NCBI GenBank assembly: GCA_027627225.1
Contig: CM051033.1
Location: 47,332,016 to 47,396,015 of the forward strand
Length of the DNA stretch: 64,000 nt
Source of the DNA: Congeria kusceri
Lineage: Eukaryota; Mollusca; Bivalvia; Myida; Dreissenidae
Direction: 5' to 3'
A program made the position numbers and the translations under genes. Below are positions 25,006-34,400 of the stretch, one piece after another. Position 1 is the first letter of the stretch. The number at the start of each line of letters is the position of its first letter. Under the pieces are notes generated by a model. It saw only the letters and a program-made list of their open reading frames with translations, was not told the origin of the DNA and made no database searches.

Positions 25006-25368
25006 GCAGCCCGTCACAGGGTGTGTTAACGAGCAAAAAGCGGTCGGTTGTCGTAATGCAGCCCGTCACAGGGCGTGTTAACGAGCAAAAAGCGGTCGGT
25101 TGTCGTAATGCAGCCCGTCACAGGGTGTGTTAACGAGCAAACAGCGGTCGGTTGTCGTAATGCAGCCCGTCGTAGGGCGTGTTAACGAGCAAAAAGCGGT
25201 CGGTTGTCGTAATGCAGCCCGTCATAGGGTGTGTTAACGAGCAAACAGCGGTCGGTTGTCGTAATGCAGCCCGTCATAGGGTGTGTTAACGAGCAAAAAG
25301 CGGTCGGTTGTCGTAATGCAGCCCGTGAAAGGGTGTGTTAACGAGCAAAAAGCGGTCGGTTGTCGTAA
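25006..25368. repeat. 52-bp minisatellite, seven copies
   Basis: Units start at 25006, 25058, 25110, 25162, 25214, 25266 and 25318, exactly 52 bp apart. The unit begins GCAGCCCGTCACAGGG, has TGTTAACGAGCAAAAAGCGG in the middle and ends TCGGTTGTCGTAAT. Variants are few: CACAGG/CATAGG/CGTAGG/GAAAGG, GTGTG/GCGTG and AAAAAG/AAACAG. There are no spacers, so it is not a CRISPR array. Confidence 0.95.
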
Positions 25369-26618
25369 AAAAAGGTGTATTATTCAGTAAAGCCACGCGC
25401 CAATTAAGACCGGCTTAGTATTTCACGTATGCTTGACAATGGGCGACCTTGTTACTATTGTCCAATTAAAACTCTTCAAAGCTTAACTATTAGTATTACG
25501 ATTTTATGATATTATGCTGTTTACTAAATACGTGATGCAGGCTGAAATCCATGTAAAATCTCATTTAAAATTCGAATCGAGGTAAACACTGACACAAAAT
25601 GGCTACTATCTGGATTGATTCCAACTCGGCTGAACGAGGCCCTGGTAGGTAAATATTAAAAATAACGTCATACAGGTGATACATTTTGGGTTACTCAATG
25701 CTATAAAAATACGAATTAAAAGTAAATTACACAATTGTTTAAATGATATTAGTCTATATGTATGTTTTTATGCTATAATAGCGACAACACATCTTTTTTC
25801 GATTGTAAAAGCTTTCGTTACGCACTTAGTATTTTACATATGCTAATCCATTTTTTCGGGCGTTTGCGGACTTTAACGACCTAAACAAGTTATATTACCC
25901 TTATAATAGACAGATTTATATAAAACAGTTGCAAAAGGACAATATAACCAGGTTTAACCTATATACTTTAATATATACAAAAACGAAAATAGAAAGCACA
26001 CACATTTAAACAATAGTAGATATAGTGGTTATAAACGGATCGATGAGATTTATATTGGCCATACATAAAGACTTCCTTGTTGATTGAAGAACTCATTTTA
26101 GCGGGTTTTAGTTGTTCGCAGAACAACTATATGTATCGCTTCTAAAATCCTACGGTATAAATTACTATGATTTTATCTCATGTAGTATTACGCGACAGTA
26201 AGAAGTGCCGTTTGGAATATCATGAACGTTTCCAAATGCATCGTTTTGATGAAGAATGTGAGAAGAACATAATATGTTTAAGGCAGAAACGTCCAAATGA
26301 CTTCGGAAATACTCGCGAAATATCAGTAAACATCGGCCCATTCGCCACTAACCGTAAATCTAATCGATCAGAAAGTATTTTCGCGAAATAAAAATTATTT
26401 TTTGAATTTTGAGTTACTTTCAATTAAAGGTGTAAAATCAATGTTCAGTTGAGTTCAGTAAAGATGAAAACAAAAATGTGGTTTAAACAAAAACAAGATT
26501 TCGGTTTACATTTAATCGTGACATTTTCGCGATAGGTCTGGTGCATTTCATTACACTAATGTTAATTATTGTGGAAAAAGTCAACAACAACACGTGAAAT
26601 CAGTAAATTCAATTTATC
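25369..26618. other. AT-rich stretch, nothing recognised
   Basis: No gene is supported. The 74-codon plus frame at 26167-26391 (basic, Arg/Lys/Cys-containing) has a minus-strand shadow and no recognisable domain. Confidence 0.35.
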
Positions 26619-26692
26619 TTTCAACGTTTCGGCCTACGCCTTTCAACGTTTCGGCTTATGCCTTTCAACGTTTCGGCTAACGCCTTCATCAG
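26619..26692 (-). ncRNA. Hammerhead-ribozyme-like core with three tandem hairpins
   Basis: The minus strand reads CTGATGA (26692-26686), A, GGC-GTTA-GCC (stem-loop), GAAA (26674-26671), CG. It is followed by two further 22-nt repeats, GGC-ATAA-GCC-GAAACGTTGAAA and GGC-GTAG-GCC-GAAACGTTGAAA. CUGAUGA plus stem II plus GAAA is the hammerhead catalytic core, and Penelope-like elements are known to carry hammerhead motifs. A stem I could form between TTTTATC upstream of the core and GATAAAT downstream of the last repeat. Odd points are an extra A after CTGATGA and the lack of a clear NUH cleavage site with proper stem III. Activity is unproven. Confidence 0.5.
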
Positions 26693-26865
26693 GATAAAAT
26701 GACAATTAAACAACGGACGTGACGTCGTGCAATAACGTTTCGTTATTTGGCGGAAAAACGTATAGAAATAAGTATACATGTTTAAATTAATAAAGAATTT
26801 ACAGCAAACAAGACAGTTTAGTACTATACGGATATAAAATACAGATATTTCATATAGCAATATAA

Positions 26866-27450
26866 TTAAAAAAAAATCAAAACTAGGAAAAAAAACGCAA
26901 TAGTACTAAGCATATTATTTAATTTTACATGCACTTTAAGCCGTAAACAGTATTTTGGAATTAAGAAATCTGGAGCTTGTGTTTTTAACTTATGTATCCA
27001 GAATGGTTCCTTGCACAAGCGATTAACATTACTATTTACAACATCAATAGCCAAAAATAAAAAATCAGCCATACTATGGTTGCCTTCATTAAAGTGACTA
27101 GCAACAAGAGTAGAGAATGCAGGATCAGTAAAATAGGATATATCAAATATATGACTATTCATACGTCTCGAAACGGGTTGCATAGTTTGTCCAACATATT
27201 GAATATTACACCTTTTACATGATATTAAATAGATAACATTTTTAGACTGGCAGTTTGTATTGTGCCGTAATGTAAATGTTTCTCCTGTTACGTTACTGGT
27301 GAATGTCGACCCAGTACATATGCGTATACAATGTGAACAACGTTTACTGTTACAGCTATGAGTGGAATAAGCGTTATCAGTGTTTATTTTAAAATCTGAA
27401 CTAACTAAATAGTCTTGCAAATTTTTTGGACGTCTGTAAGCCACGATTGG
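26866..27450 (-). CDS. GIY-YIG endonuclease domain of Penelope-like element
   Basis: About 192 codons. It opens with AYRRPKNLQDYLVSSDF, the conserved linker of these elements. Then comes a Cys-rich segment (HSCNSKRCSHC ... TNCQSKNVIYLISCKRC) and the endonuclease core VIYLISC...IQYVGQT with the downstream Arg cluster SRRMNSH. The domain would nick DNA during retrotransposition. An in-frame TAA lies just upstream and the apparent start is GTG, so this is the 3' part of a broken longer ORF, not an independent gene. The final 20 residues are hydrophobic and probably read-through into non-coding DNA. Confidence 0.85.
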   Translation of the reverse strand, partial: PIVAYRRPKNLQDYLVSSDFKINTDNAYSTHSCNSKRCSHCIRICTGSTFTSNVTGETFTLRHNTNCQSKNVIYLISCKRCNIQYVGQTMQPVSRRMNSHIFDISYFTDPAFSTLVASHFNEGNHSMADFLFLAIDVVNSNVNRLCKEPFWIHKLKTQAPDFLIPKYCLRLKVHVKLNNMLSTIAFFFLVLIFF

Positions 27451-27866
27451 TTAAAATTTGTCATTTACATATTTAACACCTTCAGTCTTTGATATGTTAA
27501 GGAGATCCCAATATCGGTGGAAAGTACCGCCTATTTTGAGCAATGACAGATTATATTCCACCGTAAAAGGCAATATACTTTTTTCTCCGTAACAGAGGGC
27601 TTTAGAGCTTCATTCTGTGACGACTGAGATACTTTATTAAAAGCAACGTCTATCACGGATTCCGGGAAGTTTCTTTCTAAGAAGAAGTCACGTAGTTGGT
27701 CAAGAGAGGAGTTGAACTTCTCATCATTAGATATTATTCTCCTAAAGCGCTTGGCCTGGCTATATGGTATTCCGTCTTTGCATTGTTTTGGATGGCGCGA
27801 TGTGTAGTCCAGATACTGATTATTGTTAGTATTTTCACAAAAGTATCAGTTTCAATTCAAAGCGAT

Positions 27867-28160
27867 TTATTTTTTGAAACTTGAACATCCAAGAATGAAA
27901 CGGTGTTCTTGATATGGTATGTGTGTAAATGTGATATTTGGGTGAAAACTGTTCAACTTGTTCATAAACGATTCTAATTCTTCTGAGGAATGGTCCCAAA
28001 TCATGAAAATGTCATCAAGGAACGGAAGCCATAGGGATGGTTGTACGTGTCTTGAATTGATGAAGTCCTGCTCAAGCTTCCCCATAAATAACGATGCATA
28101 CGTTGGAGCCATTGCGCTTCCCATCGCTGTACCCATCTTTTGTAAGTAGTAATCTTTTTT
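27867..28160 (-). pseudogene. Reverse transcriptase core of Penelope-like element (fragment)
   Basis: The frame carries DYYLQKMGTAMGSAMAPTYA (Penelope RT), then LFMGKLEQDF. Catalytic FLDD follows in WLPFLDDIFMIWDHS, then ELESFMNKLNSFHPNITFTH. A frameshift lies at the A-run preceding DYYLQ (T-run on the plus strand near 28155-28163), and another after FTHI. The frame ends at a stop at 27867-27869. The true continuation in another frame contains SFLDVQVSKNKSL. Confidence 0.85.
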
Positions 28161-28393
28161 TTTATTACACTAAAGTTAAAATAGTTATAAATAAACGACC
28201 AAGGATTATTATTACTGAACATAATTATTCGTATATAAAAACATATCTGCGTTAAGGAGATACGTTCTCATCGCTGTGTAATAACATTTATTCACATCAA
28301 AAACTCGGAAAAGTTGCCAGTCGTGATGGGTGGAACACTGGATGACGGGTTATCGAGTTTGGTGTTCCGATGGATAATTTAAAATACTGTTAA

Positions 28394-28609
28394 TTGTGTA
28401 AACTTGGACCTGTTCCACTGAGGAATTTTGACGAGATCTACTGCTGTAAAAATCATCTTAAAGTTATGTATCGGCGAACTGGTGAGGATGGTTTAAGAGA
28501 CACCTTCTTATCCAAAAACAGAGACAGTTTACCAGGAGTCACAAGCCCCAAGAAGATTATGGAAGAAGTTATCCCAAAGATGTGTCAGATTGTTTGTAAC
28601 TCTTGTTAA
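28394..28609 (+). CDS. Unassigned open frame, 71 codons
   Basis: The frame ends at TAA 28607-28609 and carries several cysteines (CKLGPVPL, EIYCCKNHLK, CQIVCNSC) with coding-like composition. Upstream in the same frame, beyond a TAA, an ATG gives MDNLKYC. The resulting C-x2-C-like spacing hints at a zinc-binding segment of a decayed transposase, but I cannot assign a family. No acceptor site is obvious. Confidence 0.22.
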   Translation: MCKLGPVPLRNFDEIYCCKNHLKVMYRRTGEDGLRDTFLSKNRDSLPGVTSPKKIMEEVIPKMCQIVCNSC

Positions 28610-29700
28610 CCCAATGTGATGAAAATGTGAAGTGAATTTTTTGAAATACACAATTATAAAAAATGTATACTATTTGTCTGTGTTGGTAACAATGGATATG
28701 TGAACATCAGTTAGTTGCTGTTATTTTATTTAAAATGTTTACACAAAGCAATATTTCTTTAACATTAATGCAAAAATAAATCATTTAATAATGCTATAAG
28801 ATTATAACAAGAGGACAAAAATAACATAGAAGGAAAGTATTTGCTTTTTTTTTATTCATTTTTCATAATTTTCATTTTTTATAATATAGGGTTGTTTCAC
28901 TCGAACTGATATACCTTGAGATTTTGGTGTTGAACCTATGTCAAGTTATACCTTTTCCCTCGCAGAGAGGTTATACAATAGTTTGGTGTTGTGATTTTGG
29001 CTTACCATGAAATAAAAGTAAAAACAAAGGAAATTGGTGTTTGGCTTTTGTTTTTTACTGTTATGAAAAGTCTGTTGTCTTGTTTACCACATGCTTAGCC
29101 AAATTTACGGTCATTTGTATTTTCGGTCAACTGGAGTACTTATGTTTTTTGTATGCTTTTCTATACATATATCTTTAACGTATAAATTATTTAGCGATTC
29201 AGGAATAAATAAAAAACTGACAATATGTCAGTCATTTGTGTAGTTTTTGTTTACATTTCACAGTTTAGTCCCATAATATATTTAATGATCAAAGATAATA
29301 AGAAATTCAAGGTTTGAAAAAAGCCCCATTAGGGTCTTTCTACCTTAAAACAAACTAAAACAGTCGGGTAATTCATGGCTTTCAATGTAGGATCAAATAT
29401 TGAAACTAAAATTAGGGAACACAGTAGTCCACTATTCAGCGTCGAAGTCATTGATAAATGATTAAATAAGGTCACGAGATTCATTGACATATTATAATCC
29501 TAACATATTCATCTCGCTTATTGTCGATGCAAGTTAAGGTGTTTATGTGTGGTGTTAAACATGTATAACTTTTCATTTTACCGTGAATTAAAACGTACAA
29601 AACGGGTCACGAAGCGAGCCGAGAAGAAACATAGACATTCTAATCCTAACCTTACGTCTCGGTATGACCGACTCATGTAAAAAAATTCATGTATTTGTTG
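28610..29700. other. AT-rich stretch, nothing recognised
   Basis: Only a small imperfect hairpin (AAAGCCCCATTAGGGTCTTT, near 29319) was noticed. No gene or repeat is supported. Confidence 0.4.
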
Positions 29701-29777
29701 AGTGGGGCATGATTTATTATTGTATTACAATTATTTTAGTTCTTATTGTGTTATTCACTTTGTCGTAATAATAAAAA

Positions 29778-29790
29778 ATACTACTACTAT

Positions 29791-29837
<47 letters not shown>

Positions 29838-29840
29838 ATG

Positions 29841-29873
<33 letters not shown>

Positions 29874-29905
29874 TAAATAATAATAATAATAATAATAATA
29901 AAGAA
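29778..29905. repeat. Compound trinucleotide microsatellite (ACT)n-(AAT)n
   Basis: A run of about 19 ACT units (one ATT interruption) passes through AATG into (ATA)n, interrupted once by AAATAAAT. The apparent poly-Thr/poly-Asn and poly-Ile/poly-Ser frames over it are artefacts. Confidence 0.97.
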
Positions 29906-30036
29906 CGAAATGGATTTCACAGATAGTCGCTAATATCGTTAATGTACAGAAATAATTGCAGAACAGGTACTAGCAATAGCGGTCGGTTACTGTCCCGTAA
30001 CCTTGTCAGAAAATTACACTGGATTTGGGAACAGAC

Positions 30037-30110
30037 TCTATGGCCGAGTGGTATGCATTGGACTCTCACGGCGGTTGGGTTCGATCCATATTAGACGCTC
30101 GACTTTTTTC
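30037..30110 (+). tRNA. tRNA-like remnant (Pol III A and B boxes), likely SINE head or pseudo-tRNA
   Basis: TGGCCGAGTGGTATGC (A box) is followed 26 nt later by GGGTTCGATCC (B box), then a TTTTTT terminator-like run at about 30102. The acceptor and anticodon arms do not pair convincingly, so a functional tRNA is unlikely. Confidence 0.45.
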
Positions 30111-33063
30111 CCTTTTTTATTCATTTTATTTTTGTTTCACAGAATATAACGGTTTGCTACCCCAGTTGCTAAAATATAAAATTCTGTGAGTAACTTCCTT
30201 TAAGCATTTTAAAACATTACCAAACACTATCGAATAACAGCTTTGCTAATACGGTTGAAAAGCTTGTAAAACTGCCGTTGCATTCATAATGTTTGTTTGT
30301 AAGGTTTAAATTGAGTTCTGTTCAACGCCATAATTATTAATCTATTAAATTAAATTAATATACTGTCTTCCACAGACAAAAATTATTAATTGGTTATGAA
30401 AATTTAATGACAGAATGTCATTAAAAGTTAGATAGTTTAAATAATTATGTTTGTAGCCCAAATAATGACCATGATAGTGTACACCGGATAAAGAATTTGG
30501 CTAATCAGGTTTCTTGCCCGACTTTATTTTTCATTTTCAAATGAAATTTGTTTTGACATGCCTTATGTATTTCATTCGTACATAGTATTGTTAGCTGCTG
30601 TAAGCGGCTGTCTAGTTTTCACACCTGTGGCGTTCGTTTTACAACGGACCTAAATTAATCTGCTGCGCATTTCACTACAGATACAATTCAAACGGCATTA
30701 TTGAGGGACAACAACTAACCTATCTACACAATGGTGATATAATATTTTAACATATACTTTTATTAGATCACCAAGCAATGGCTTTGTTCAGGTTATATTT
30801 ATAATGTTGACACAATTATTATAGTAAAACACGAAATGTTAGATTCTACTGGATGAAGTTTTACGAATATTTTCGTTCAATGTTTGACATATTTTCATGT
30901 GATATTTATTTTCTTCACCACATAAGAACACTGAACGAGCTATTAGCGCGACTATCATAGTTTACCAATAAAACATTTATAAGTTCAAAACCACTGTATT
31001 TAAGGCGACATATGATATTGCATACCAGTCTAATTGTCCAGATTGTTCACGATAACTACTAGTACAAACAGTCATTGAGCTTTAATCTTGACTTCTAATA
31101 TCCAAAACTGTAGACAGATTTTCGTTTGGACACAAATTCAATAAACTTTTCGAATCTGTTCTGTTTTATTTAAACTTGTGTTGCTATAAACATTTGGATA
31201 GAATGATTTGTGCCCATAATAGCGAACAACTGCGGTGCCTTCAGCGCTCTGATTGTAGAAGTTGCAACTATGTAGTCGTGGTCATACAACAAAATAAAGT
31301 AGATCCACCAATGCAAACGATATATTTGTGTACATATATATATATACATCATTTATACATTATACATATGAGCCACGAAAAATGTATCACTATAAGCAAC
31401 GGTATATGTCGTTCTTCGGAGATAAATCAATCTGCAACATGGTGCACACACCTTACCTTGTACATTTCATCAATATCGACTTTACTACTGCTACTATTTT
31501 TTCCCGCGCCCATCGATGACCACTGTTAATATGTTAACTGTTGAGAATAACCTCATTGGAAGTGTTAAGGACAAGTCCGGTGGTGACTTACAAGGTTGTG
31601 CGGTGGACTAAAAAATGTAAACAGTAAGTATGTATTCCAATTTTGTTTGATTGTCTCCTTTAAACGGTACTTTTTTAGAAATCAGCGAATATCATTACCA
31701 GTAGGAATGGTAAAAGAACACTCGGTCGAAGTTTCGTTCAATAATTATAAAAAATGAATACTGAATATAAACCGAAACCGAAACAAATGGATTTATGTAA
31801 CCAAGGTGGGTATTTCATAAACCTGAACGGTGTAAAACAAGACAAATTGATATTAGACGGTGAATTCCCGTTGATATCGGTAATGGATTTTGCACAGCGG
31901 GATTTGATATTTCTATTACTAACGTAAGATTTAAGAATAACTTTTACGTTATGCCAATATATAAATTTATAGAATCATTGCGTGTTTACTATATTTATAC
32001 AAAACTTGAAACAAGAACAATACATGTGTTATTATTGATTGTATTTTTCTATTAATGATTAATATTACAAATCAGAAAAGTCTGGAAAAATAACTTGAAA
32101 AGACTCAAGTTGAAAGTGAATATATTCTTTCGTTGCAACGTATACACGATTTTCTTGTGCTAGCAATTGCGGAAATGTGTTGTTTGCCAAGTTTGCGGAT
32201 ACAATATTCAAAGGTTTGCTATTATCACTGATATTAAGTTATGGACACAAAAATTCATACGAAACCGAGAACAAGGATGCATATAAAAATAGCCGGGTTA
32301 TCACCATCGTTTTCTATGGCTATCTGTATAGCTAACCTGAGCACTAAGCACTAATGGTGAGCTATTGTGTACGCTGCTCGGTGGTTGTAAACTTAGCATG
32401 AACCAATGCGTCTGGTTGTCATGGCATCGTTGTCCTTTTATGGCTATATTGAAAACGTTTACAATATTGTCAAAAACAACAAAATCGTTTTCGAAATAAT
32501 TTCACAAAACTGTTCTTGGTATGAACATCCGCCAAATTCCTTAAAACTAGCGTGATATGTTTGTGTAGCGTGAAACAAATGGCAATTTTCTTTATTTATT
32601 GGAAACTTTGAAACCACTTGCTCGATTTGGAAAATTAAATTCAACGAAACGTTCCCTGGATAGGCATCTTCCAAATTCCTTCAAATAATTTGGATTTGTT
32701 AAAAACAAGGGACAGAGCTTTTTCCCATATATGGCTATATTTAAAACCATTTTGCGTGAAACTTATTAAGTTATTACAAAAAATCACATACATATTCTAT
32801 GGCCGAACTTCCACCAGATTTATATAAATTATTTTGATTCGTTTATAAACGTTGCCGCTAGGACATTTTTTCGTATGTGGCTATATTTAAACCTTCGAAA
32901 ACTTTCTTGTCCAAAATCAAGCAATAATATACCCAGGTAAAGCGCTATAAAGCTATCAGTGTTCTCTTGTTGACATAAAATAATCGCAACTTACAGTTGT
33001 GTGTGTATAGTGCGAGTTGTGAATGCAGAATGTCCGAAATATCAAGTACCACACAATACCACC
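30111..33063. other. AT-rich stretch with few signals
   Basis: No gene is firmly supported apart from the possible exon at 31754-31923. Repeated words GGCTATATT(T/G)AAAAC near 32441, 32728 and 32880 hint at a very old tandem repeat. The two overlapping plus frames at 31176-31529 are low complexity. Confidence 0.35.
31754..31923 (+). CDS. Possible first coding exon, 57 codons, unassigned
   Basis: ATG 31754 opens 57 codons (start MNTEYKPKPKQMDLC, then NQGGYFINLNGVKQDK and LILDGEFPLISVMDFAQ). The frame closes immediately at a TAA that lies inside a good donor, AAC|GTAAGA at 31923/31924. The even, polar/hydrophobic alternating composition looks more coding-like than most frames nearby. No partner exon was identified and I recognise no family. 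Confidence 0.25.
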
Positions 33064-33106
33064 ATGGGCGTTGTTTGCTGTCAGCCTGTCTTCACATGTC
33101 CTCGAG
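33064..33106 (+). CDS. Candidate 5' exon for receptor copy B
   Basis: ACCACCATGG is an ideal start context (ATG 33064). The 43-nt frame (MGVVCCQPVFTCPR) ends at a consensus donor GAG|GTAAGT. Its phase (one base over) fits the acceptor of the first recognised copy B exon at 36684. It lacks a proper signal peptide, so it may belong to a different transcript or be chance. Confidence 0.25.
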
Positions 33107-33319
33107 GTAAGTGTTCCCTTTACGTTAGCGTGGAAAGATCAAACAAACCTTGTTTAAATTGTTGTTAAACCCAACTCGTTCATGGATTAAAGACGTTCGC
33201 AACAAAAAAAAAGAATTGGGTTAATTTCTCCTTTTGCTTCATATTTTATTTATTGTAAATAGGTTACAATATACTAATTTAATTTCATCTCTAATTTCCA
33301 TTCCAAATAAATGTTTTAA

Positions 33320-34400
33320 TAGTAAAAGTTCATAAAGCATATATAATAATCAACAACACACTTATGCAACAAAGTAGTTCAGAAATGATCCATTAAATAT
33401 CTCCATTATATTGTTACGCTGTTTATGTATGTTAGAACAAAACAGGAAAAAGGCTACACAGGTACCCTATATGAAATCCAATATTTCCCAAACAAGTTCG
33501 GTGAGCCATTCTTTTTATTAAGGTTTTGGTGTAAGTATACATTGATGCATGCATGTGCGAAATTTTAAGAAAATCGGTCGTTTGGAACAAAATATGCATT
33601 TGATAAAATTGAAGTTTCAGAAAGCATTATTAGTTCCCATTTGACACACTTAAATGTCCAGTCAAATTCATAATTTCAGCAGTAAATGCAGGTAAAGCGT
33701 TTTTATTATCAACATACACTTGTATATTGCCAAACAAAGCATGTACAGACATATCAGTTGAAAGAGCCATAACCTTGATTGAAAAAAAACTGTCCTATGT
33801 ACTTCAAACATTGATAAAAATCCAAACTGAAAAAGTGGCTTCGACAGGTACCGTATTCAAAACCCAATGTATCCAAAACAATGCCGGCGACCTGTATTCT
33901 TTAAGACTGTTTAAGTTTCAGTATACAATGACGCATGTATGAGGGATCTTTTAACAAAATATGTCGTTTGGAACAAAATATATTCGTATATTTAATAAAT
34001 TATTGATGTTTTCACAGGCATATCTAATGAATAATTAACCTCGTTAAGTGTCCATTACAAGACATTTGTTAAACGATAACTGTAGATAAAGCGCGTTTTA
34101 TCATTAAACTGCACATGTCTAGTGCCAAACGAAACACTTGAAAAAGATGCATTTAAAAATCTCTATCTTTGTTTGAATATGAACGCTTTATATAATTCAA
34201 CATTCTAAGTAACACAAACTGAAAAAAAGGATTCGACAGGTAACGTATTCAAAATTCAACATTTCCGGAAAAAGGCCTGTGACCCCTATTTGTTAAGACT
34301 GTTTTAGTTTTAGGATACATTGATGCGTGTTTGTGTCCATTTTTAAGAAAATCTGTCGTTGGAAAAAAATGAAGGAAATTGTTGCGAACGTCTTTAAGTA
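33320..34400. repeat. Ancient tandem triplication, period about 390 bp
   Basis: Three diverged units share ACAGGTA(C/A)C(G/C), GTATACATTGATGCATG-like words, TTTTAAGAAAATCGGTCGTT, GGAACAAAATAT and TAAAGCG...TGCCAAAC. The ACAGGTA landmark lies near 33459, 33846 and 34236. Similarity is low but runs colinear along whole units. Frames at 33727-33942 and 34249-34524 fall inside and are not supported. Confidence 0.6.

Larger units (their letters stand above)
26619..28240 (-). mobile_element. Penelope-like retroelement, degenerate
   Basis: On the minus strand, in order, are the RT core (28160-27867), a frameshifted RT thumb region (27866-27445) containing HPKQCKDGIPYSQAKRFRRI, a GIY-YIG endonuclease frame (27444-26866) and a hammerhead-like tandem hairpin tract (26692-26619). 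RT plus C-terminal GIY-YIG is the defining architecture of Penelope-like elements. Several frameshifts and stops show that it is dead. The 5' part is missing or unrecognisable beyond about 28240. Confidence 0.88.

Noticed and set aside
25006..25368. CRISPR-like array
   Set aside because: Units abut directly with no unique spacers, the genome is eukaryotic, and no cas genes are present. It is a minisatellite.
26167..26423. Plus and minus frames of 67-74 codons
   Set aside because: Mutual shadows without recognisable motifs or splice signals.
29702..29926. Poly-Thr/Asn and poly-Ile/Ser frames
   Set aside because: Translation of the trinucleotide microsatellite.
31176..31529. 117-codon plus frame
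   Set aside because: Low-complexity Tyr/Ile/His-rich sequence over TATA-type repeats, with no domain and a non-ATG start.
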